Below, in pieces: positions 6,567 to 11,504 of a stretch of DNA of 11,504 bases; the stretch's first letter is position 1; each line of letters opens with the position of its first letter. The translations under genes and the position numbers were made by a program. The stretch spans positions 1-11,504 of the forward strand of contig DRJN01000260.1 in NCBI GenBank assembly GCA_011052165.1, read 5' to 3'. Source of the DNA: Gammaproteobacteria bacterium (lineage in GTDB: Bacteria > Pseudomonadota > Gammaproteobacteria > UBA6429 > Thiohalophilaceae). Under the pieces are notes generated by a model, which was not told where the DNA came from, made no database searches, and saw only the letters and a list, made by a program, of their open reading frames with translations.

Positions 6567-7943
6567 CTACAGGGATTTGGCTTTTTCGGCCGCCTCTTCG
6601 ATACCACCCACCATATAGAAGGCCTGTTCCGGCAGATCGTCATACTCACCGTTGACGATGCCCTTGAAGCCAGCGATGGTGTCTTTCAGGGACACGTATT
6701 TACCGGCTGAACCGGTGAATACTTCCGCAACAAAGAAGGGCTGGGACAGAAAGCGCTGAACTTTACGTGCGCGGGACACGGTAAGCTTGTCTTCTTCAGA
6801 CAACTCGTCCATGCCCAGGATGGCAATAATATCCTTCAGCTCTTTATAACGTTGCAGAGTGCCCTGTACCGAACGCGCAACATTGTAGTGTTCTTCACCG
6901 ATCACCAGCGGATCCAGCTGGCGGGAGGTGGAGTCCAGTGGATCCACCGCCGGGTAAATACCCAGTTCGGCAATCTGCCGCGAGAGCACCACGGTGGCAT
7001 CCAGATGCGCAAAGGTAGTAGCCGGAGAGGGATCGGTTAAATCATCCGCCGGGACATAAACCGCCTGGATGGAGGTAATCGAACCGGTCTTGGTCGAAGT
7101 AATGCGTTCCTGCAGATCGCCCATTTCGGAGGCCAGGGTTGGCTGATAACCTACCGCGGACGGCATGCGTCCGAGCAGGGCAGACACTTCGGTACCGGCC
7201 AGGGTATAACGATAAATGTTATCAATGAACAGCAGCACATCGCGACCTTCGTCACGGAAGGCTTCAGCCATGGTCAGGCCGGTCAGGGCCACGCGCAGAC
7301 GGTTGCCGGGCGGCTCGTTCATCTGCCCATAAACCAGCGAAACCTTGTCCAGCACGTTGGATTCCTTCATTTCGTGGTAGAAATCGTTACCCTCACGAGT
7401 ACGCTCACCCACCCCGGCAAATACCGAGTAGCCGCTGTGCTCAATCGCAATGTTGCGAATCAACTCCATCATGTTCACGGTCTTGCCCACCCCGGCGCCG
7501 CCGAACAGGCCGACCTTGCCGCCTTTAGCGAAGGGACAGATTAGATCGATCACCTTGATACCGGTTTCCAGCAACTCGGTGGCGGGCGCAAGATCTTCAT
7601 AGGCGGGCGCCTTGCGATGAATGGTCATGCGACTCTCTTCACCAATCTCGCCCAGTTCGTCAATGGGATTGCCCAGCACATCCATGATTCGACCCAGGGT
7701 TTTGACTCCCACCGGAACAGAGATCGACGCGCCGGTGTTGCTCACCACCATGTCACGTTTGAGGCCATCAGTCGTACCCATGGCAATGGTCCGCACCACA
7801 CCGTCACCCAGCTGTTGCTGCACTTCCATCGTCAGGCCAACTTCATCGACTAAGAGGGCGTCATATATCTTCGGCATACTGTCACGCGGAAATTCCACGT
7901 CCAGGACGGCGCCAATGATTTGTACAATTTTTCCAGAACTCAT
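6567..7943 (-). CDS. atpD: F1Fo ATP synthase beta subunit AtpD
   Basis: Beta carries the catalytic nucleotide sites of F1, three per complex, making ATP from ADP and phosphate as gamma rotates. The 458 residues equal the usual gammaproteobacterial size. The N-terminal barrel (about 1-75) is followed by the nucleotide-binding domain with Walker A GGAGVGKT (148-155, Lys154). The catalytic GERTREGNDFYHEM (179-192) includes Glu180 and Arg181, corresponding to E. coli Glu181 and Arg182. Walker B VLLFIDNIYRYT (236-247) carries Asp241. The DELSEED lever (DELSEEDKLTVSRARK) and the ending GGIEEAAEKAKSL are intact. The ATG at 7943 has GGTGA about 8 nt upstream. An unusually long 101-nt gap separates it from atpG; nothing I can name is in that gap. 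No catalytic residue is missing. Confidence 0.98.
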   Translation of the reverse strand: MSSGKIVQIIGAVLDVEFPRDSMPKIYDALLVDEVGLTMEVQQQLGDGVVRTIAMGTTDGLKRDMVVSNTGASISVPVGVKTLGRIMDVLGNPIDELGEIGEESRMTIHRKAPAYEDLAPATELLETGIKVIDLICPFAKGGKVGLFGGAGVGKTVNMMELIRNIAIEHSGYSVFAGVGERTREGNDFYHEMKESNVLDKVSLVYGQMNEPPGNRLRVALTGLTMAEAFRDEGRDVLLFIDNIYRYTLAGTEVSALLGRMPSAVGYQPTLASEMGDLQERITSTKTGSITSIQAVYVPADDLTDPSPATTFAHLDATVVLSRQIAELGIYPAVDPLDSTSRQLDPLVIGEEHYNVARSVQGTLQRYKELKDIIAILGMDELSEEDKLTVSRARKVQRFLSQPFFVAEVFTGSAGKYVSLKDTIAGFKGIVNGEYDDLPEQAFYMVGGIEEAAEKAKSL

Positions 7944-8044
7944 ATCCGTTCACCCTTCATTTTTTAGTTACGAGTCACGAATGACAAGCGTTGAGTCGCC
8001 GCTGTTTCTGGTTCCCCACCGCTTCTCCCTCGCACTATATGAAT

Positions 8045-8908
8045 CTATACCGCTGCCGCCCCTGCGACGATTTCCGACAGTTCCTGGGTAATCGCAGCCT
8101 GGCGCGCCTTGTTGTAGACCAGTTGCAAATCATCGATCAGGTCGCCGGCATTGTCAGACGCGCTCTTCATGGCGACCATGCGGGCAGCCATTTCGCAGGC
8201 AACATTTTCCACTACCCCCTGGTACACCAGTGATTCGATATAACGCACCAGCAGACCATCGAGCACGGCTTTGGCATCCGGCTCATAAAGATAGTCCCAG
8301 TGATAGGCGAGCTCTTTCTCTTTGCCATCGGGTTCTACCGGTAGCAACTGTTCTACGACAGGCTGCTGAGTCATGGTGTTGACGAAACGGTTATACGCGA
8401 GGAACAGACGATCAATTTCGCCCGCATCATAGGCATCCAGCATCACCTTGACCGTGCCGATCAGATCCGCCACACCAGGATGATCACCCAGTTGTACCGC
8501 CTGGGCCGTAATATTGGCGAAACGTTTAAAAAACTGTGATGATTTTTGCCCGATGGTACAGAGATCGATTTCGATATTCTTCTCACGCCAACCGCGCATA
8601 TCGGCCAACACGTCCTTGAACATATTATTGTTCAGCCCGCCGCAAAGACCGCGATCAGAAGAAATAATGATATAACCCACCCGTTGCGGGTTCTCGCGCG
8701 CCAGCAGGTAATGATGCCTGTATTCCGGATGCGCGTAAGCAAGATGGTGGATCACGTTGTGCATTTTATCCGCATAGGGACGCGACGCTCGCATGCGATC
8801 CTGCGCCTTGCGCATTTTACTGGCCGCGACCATTTCCATCGCCCGCGTGATCTTCTGGGTGTTCTTGATACTCTTGATTTGCGTGCGTATTTCTTTTCCG
8901 CTTGCCAT
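8045..8908 (-). CDS. atpG: F1Fo ATP synthase gamma subunit AtpG
   Basis: Gamma is the rotor shaft of F1: its N- and C-terminal helices form a coiled coil inside the alpha3-beta3 ring, and its base binds epsilon and the c-ring. The product is 287 residues, the E. coli length. It starts MASGKEIRTQIKSIKNTQKI, has the conserved TRAMEMVAASKMRKAQ (21-36), the Rossmann-like core with ISSDRGLCGGLN (82-93), and ends in the helix NKARQAAITQELSEIVAGAA. I set the start at 8908, not at the upstream in-frame codon at 8968. The latter would overlap the atpA end and add 20 non-homologous residues, whereas 8908 has GGAG (8920-8917) at an 8-nt spacing. The gene is 19 nt from atpA and 101 nt from atpD. Confidence 0.97.
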   Translation of the reverse strand: MASGKEIRTQIKSIKNTQKITRAMEMVAASKMRKAQDRMRASRPYADKMHNVIHHLAYAHPEYRHHYLLARENPQRVGYIIISSDRGLCGGLNNNMFKDVLADMRGWREKNIEIDLCTIGQKSSQFFKRFANITAQAVQLGDHPGVADLIGTVKVMLDAYDAGEIDRLFLAYNRFVNTMTQQPVVEQLLPVEPDGKEKELAYHWDYLYEPDAKAVLDGLLVRYIESLVYQGVVENVACEMAARMVAMKSASDNAGDLIDDLQLVYNKARQAAITQELSEIVAGAAAV

Positions 8909-8916
8909 GCTTTTGT

Positions 8917-8920
8917 CTCC
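8917..8920 (-). promoter_or_regulatory. atpG: Shine-Dalgarno deciding the atpG start
   Basis: GGAG on the minus strand lies 8 nt before the ATG at 8908, supporting the 287-residue gamma subunit over a longer reading frame that overlaps atpA. Confidence 0.8.
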
Positions 8921-8927
8921 GGCTGGC

Positions 8928-10469
8928 TTACCAGGTGCTGGTGGATTTGAACTTCTCAATCGCCGCATTCATGACGGATTTGATTTCGTCGTTGTAATCA
9001 CCGCTCTCATTGATTTTTTCCAGCAGGGCTGATTCATTGGATCTCATGTACGCCTGCAAAGCCGCTTCGAAATCGACGATTTTCTTCACATCAACATCAT
9101 CCAGTGCCCCGCTGCTCGCGGCGAGCAAGGAGAAAGCCTGTTCAGCAATTGACATGGTTGAGTACTGGGCCTGCTTCATCAGCTCGGTCACGCGTTGGCC
9201 ACGTTCGATCTGCTTGCGGGTGGACTCATCCAGATCGGAGGCAAACTGGGCGAAGGCGGCCAGTTCACGGTACTGGGCGAGATCGAGTCGCACGCCACCA
9301 CCAAGCTTCTTGATAATTTTGGTCTGCGCGGCGCCGCCCACACGAGAAACGGACAGACCGGCATTGATCGCCGGACGAATACCGGCATTGAACAGATCGG
9401 TTTCCAGGAAAATCTGACCATCGGTAATGGAAATGACATTGGTCGGCACAAACGCGGATACATCACCGGCCTGGGTTTCGATAATCGGCAGAGCGGTCAG
9501 AGAACCGGTCTTGCCTTTGACTGCGCCCTGGGTGAGTTTCTCCACTTCATGGGGGTTGATCCGCGCCGCACGTTCGAGCAGGCGCGAATGCAAATAGAAG
9601 ACATCGCCGGGATACGCCTCACGCCCCGGCGGGCGACGCAACAACAAGGATACCTGACGATAGGCCCAGGCCTGCTTGGTCAGATCATCGTAAATGATCA
9701 GCGCATCTTCACCACGGTCACGATAATATTCACCCATCGCGCAACCGGCATAGGGCGCGATAAATTGCATGGCAGCCGACTCGGATGCCGCTGCCGCGAC
9801 GATGATCGTATGTTCCATGGCCCCGTGTTCTTCCAGCTTGCGCACCACACCGGCAATACTCGACGCTTTCTGGCCAATGGCCACGTAGATACATTTAATA
9901 CCGGTGCCTTTCTGATTGATGATCGCATCAATTGCAACGGCAGTCTTGCCGGTCTGGCGATCACCGATGATTAGCTCACGCTGACCGCGACCAATCGGCA
10001 CCATGGCGTCAATCGCCTTAAGACCGATCTGCATCGGCTGGTCAACGGACTGTCGGGCAATGACACCTGGAGCAATTTTTTCAACCGGTGAGCTTAGATC
10101 GGTTTCAACCGGTCCCTTGCCATCAATCGGCAGCCCCAGCGCATCGACCACCCGCCCCTGAAGGGCTTCGCCGACCGGCACTTCCAGAATGCGGCCGGTA
10201 CACTTGACCTTGTCACCTTCGGTAATATGCTCGTAATCACCCAGCACCACAGCACCGACAGAATCACGCTCAAGATTAAGCGCCATGCCATAGGTGTTGC
10301 CGGGAAACTCAATCATTTCACCCATCATGACATCGTGCAGTCCGTGAATGCGCACGATGCCGTCAGACAAACTGACTACGGTGCCTTCATTGCGCGCTTC
10401 GGTAACCGCTTCAAAACTTTCGACCTGCTTTTTGATCAGTTCGCTGATTTCTGCTGAATTCAATTGCAT
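8928..10469 (-). CDS. atpA: F1Fo ATP synthase alpha subunit AtpA
   Basis: Alpha alternates with beta in the F1 hexamer; it binds nucleotide without turning it over and supplies the arginine finger to the catalytic sites. From the chosen ATG the product has 513 residues, as in E. coli. It begins MQLNSAEISELIKKQVESFE, with EGTVVSLSDGIVRIHGL (29-45) in the barrel domain, Walker A GDRQTGKT (169-176, Lys175), the Walker B region EDALIIYDDLTKQ (254-266), RRPPGREAYPGDVFYLHSRL (278-297), and the arginine finger Arg376 in SVSRVGGAAQT. The C-terminus is GGYNDEI-like, here SGDYNDEIKS. An in-frame GTG two codons upstream (10475) is only 2 nt from the ribosome binding sequence. The ATG at 10469 has AGAGGA at a proper 8-nt spacing and matches the homologous N-terminus. 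It lies 24 nt after atpH. Confidence 0.98.
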   Translation of the reverse strand: MQLNSAEISELIKKQVESFEAVTEARNEGTVVSLSDGIVRIHGLHDVMMGEMIEFPGNTYGMALNLERDSVGAVVLGDYEHITEGDKVKCTGRILEVPVGEALQGRVVDALGLPIDGKGPVETDLSSPVEKIAPGVIARQSVDQPMQIGLKAIDAMVPIGRGQRELIIGDRQTGKTAVAIDAIINQKGTGIKCIYVAIGQKASSIAGVVRKLEEHGAMEHTIIVAAAASESAAMQFIAPYAGCAMGEYYRDRGEDALIIYDDLTKQAWAYRQVSLLLRRPPGREAYPGDVFYLHSRLLERAARINPHEVEKLTQGAVKGKTGSLTALPIIETQAGDVSAFVPTNVISITDGQIFLETDLFNAGIRPAINAGLSVSRVGGAAQTKIIKKLGGGVRLDLAQYRELAAFAQFASDLDESTRKQIERGQRVTELMKQAQYSTMSIAEQAFSLLAASSGALDDVDVKKIVDFEAALQAYMRSNESALLEKINESGDYNDEIKSVMNAAIEKFKSTSTW

Positions 10470-10477
10470 TATCACTA

Positions 10478-10483
10478 TCCTCT
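10478..10483 (-). promoter_or_regulatory. atpA: Shine-Dalgarno deciding the atpA start
   Basis: AGAGGA on the minus strand ends 8 nt before the ATG at 10469. The in-frame GTG at 10475 would leave only 2 nt, so the ATG is preferred. Confidence 0.8.
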
Positions 10484-10493
10484 TAACAACCGG

Positions 10494-11030
10494 CTAGGCG
10501 ATCAGCGCCTGCGCCAGTTTATTCAAATGCCCGGTAACGGAACCGTCAATGACAAGATCACCTGCACGCACAATGGCGCCGCCAATCAGTGATTCGTCCG
10601 TGCTGGCCGTCAGTCTCACTTCACGTCCGAGTCTTTTCTCTAGACTCGCTGCCAGCGCCTGCTGTTGCGCATCGCTCAGGGGAAAGGCGGAAATCACTTC
10701 GGCATCCACCCGGCGTTCGGCGTCGGCGCGGTGCTGTTCATACAGGCTCTCAATTTCCGATAACACGTTCAGACGACCATTGTTCGCCAGTACGCGAATA
10801 AAATTACGTCCGACTGTATTCAGGTTATCGCCCGCAACCTTTAGTATCAACTCGACCAGCGCACCCTTGCTCACCCCGGGGTTGCCAATCAGCCTGCTCA
10901 CCTGTTCATCACGAACTATCATCGCGCAAAGCTGGAGCATGTCGGACCATGTTTTCAGATCATTTTTCTCCTGCGCCAAATCAAATGCAGCCTGTGCATA
11001 AGGACGTGCGATGGTGCTTTTTTCCGCCAT
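10494..11030 (-). CDS. atpH: F1Fo ATP synthase delta subunit AtpH
   Basis: Delta sits on top of F1 and links the alpha subunits to the b-dimer stator (OSCP in mitochondria). The 178 residues match the usual length (E. coli 177). The N-terminal helical bundle contains TIARPYAQAAFDLAQEKND (6-24), a conserved opening of the family, and NFIRVLANNGRL (76-87). The C-terminal part has the signature region around ESLIGGAIVRAGDLVIDGSV (146-165) and ends in HLNKLAQALIA. The ATG at 11030 is preceded by AAGGGG, with 8 nt between its last G and the start codon. It is 12 nt from atpF and 24 nt from atpA, so it is tightly packed in the operon. Nothing is unusual. Confidence 0.97.
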   Translation of the reverse strand: MAEKSTIARPYAQAAFDLAQEKNDLKTWSDMLQLCAMIVRDEQVSRLIGNPGVSKGALVELILKVAGDNLNTVGRNFIRVLANNGRLNVLSEIESLYEQHRADAERRVDAEVISAFPLSDAQQQALAASLEKRLGREVRLTASTDESLIGGAIVRAGDLVIDGSVTGHLNKLAQALIA

Positions 11031-11042
11031 AGCCGTAACCCC

Positions 11043-11504
11043 TTACAGTTGAGAGACCAGATCTTTTAACAGATCTTCGTTGGCCGCCGCATCGACTTCA
11101 CGTCTGAGCACCTTGCTCGCACCCGCAATCGCCAGATTTGCCACCTGTCCACGCAATTCCTCGCGGGCATGGTTGACCTCCTGTTCGATTTCCGCGCGCG
11201 CAGCCATCACCAGCCGCTCACCTTCCTCACGCGCCTGCTGTTTGGCCTCGTCCACAATTTCACTGGCGCGCTTCTGTGCCTGGCCGATAATGTCCTGGGC
11301 CTGTTGCCTGGCTTCACGCAGAACAACGGCGGCGCCTTTTTGCGCCAGTTCCTGTTCATGGATGCCACGTTCGGCTGCCGCCAGACCGTCGGCGATTTTT
11401 TTCCTGCGGTCATCCATCGCCGTGATGATCGGCGGCCAGACAAGTTTCATACAGAACCAGACAAACAACACAAAGGTAATCGACTGGCCTATAAGCGTTA
11501 AATT
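11043..11504 (-). CDS. atpF: F1Fo ATP synthase b subunit AtpF (5' end cut by window edge)
   Basis: The b subunit is a dimeric peripheral stalk, anchored in the membrane by one N-terminal helix and reaching delta at the top of F1. The frame is open to the window edge and gives 153 residues, against 156 in E. coli. The visible N-terminus NLTLIGQSITFVLFVWFCMK lacks only about three residues (probably M-N-I or similar). That stretch, followed by LVWPP, is the membrane helix and hinge. After it come MDDRRKKIADGLAAAERG and a long Ala/Glu/Arg-rich coiled coil, ending ASKVLRREVDAAANEDLLKDL. A GTG at 11471 can be read as a start but lies in the middle of the membrane helix, so I reject it. atpE, atpB and atpI are expected beyond the edge. 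Confidence 0.95.
   Translation of the reverse strand, partial: NLTLIGQSITFVLFVWFCMKLVWPPIITAMDDRRKKIADGLAAAERGIHEQELAQKGAAVVLREARQQAQDIIGQAQKRASEIVDEAKQQAREEGERLVMAARAEIEQEVNHAREELRGQVANLAIAGASKVLRREVDAAANEDLLKDLVSQL

Noticed and set aside
8909..8968. N-terminal extension of atpG by 20 residues
   Set aside because: It overlaps the end of atpA and has no family similarity, and the ATG at 8908 has a good ribosome binding site.
9195..9974. Long plus-strand reading frame opposite atpA (259 codons) and similar ones opposite glmU and atpG
   Set aside because: Antisense shadows of strongly conserved genes in GC-rich DNA, with no family resemblance.
11469..11471. GTG as the atpF start
   Set aside because: It falls within the membrane helix; the frame continues upstream with the conserved NLTLIGQ and leaves the window.

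Overview
The window comes from a gammaproteobacterial chromosome. On the minus strand lies most of an F1Fo ATP synthase operon, atpF-atpH-atpA-atpG-atpD-atpC. It is followed in the same direction by a SlyD-type FKBP prolyl isomerase and then glmU and glmS. The atp-glmU-glmS linkage is the one known from E. coli and relatives. Several products also match E. coli in length and residue numbering (AtpA 513 aa, AtpG 287 aa, GlmU 456 aa with K25, D105, N227 and H363 in place). The dispersed palindromes between genes and the extra FKBP gene argue against an enteric genome and suggest an environmental gammaproteobacterium; I cannot name the genus. The minus-strand genes look GC-rich (about 60% in the line I counted).

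Layout: 2-904 (+) is a CvfB/YitL-type S1-domain RNA-binding protein. 939-2024 (+) is an AT-rich SLC13/ArsB-superfamily permease with a TTG start. It runs convergently into glmS (3894-2062, -). A 151-nt spacer with two different palindromic repeats separates glmS from glmU (5416-4046, -). An 85-nt spacer with a third palindrome lies between glmU and the FKBP gene (5999-5502, -). A 106-nt spacer before it holds a candidate terminator for the atp operon and a candidate promoter for the FKBP-glmUS unit. Then come atpC (6531-6106), atpD (7943-6567), atpG (8908-8045), atpA (10469-8928), atpH (11030-10494) and atpF (11504-11043, lacking about three N-terminal residues at the window edge). atpI, atpB and atpE would be expected just beyond the right edge. 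No gene-free stretch exceeds 300 bases; the longest is 3895-4045.

The atp genes encode F1 (alpha, beta, gamma, delta, epsilon) and the b stator subunit, making ATP from the proton or sodium gradient. GlmS and GlmU make UDP-N-acetylglucosamine, the precursor of peptidoglycan and lipopolysaccharide, from fructose-6-phosphate. The 3' end of glmS keeps the sequence that Tn7-type elements recognise as attTn7, and the AT-rich permease gene ends just past the expected insertion point. No Tn7 ends or transposase are visible.

I looked for an undescribed system and did not find one. This is mainly core housekeeping DNA. The points worth a second look are the three palindrome families, the terminator/promoter overlap between atpC and the FKBP gene, the FKBP gene's position and missing metal-binding tail, and the composition shift at the attTn7 side of glmS.
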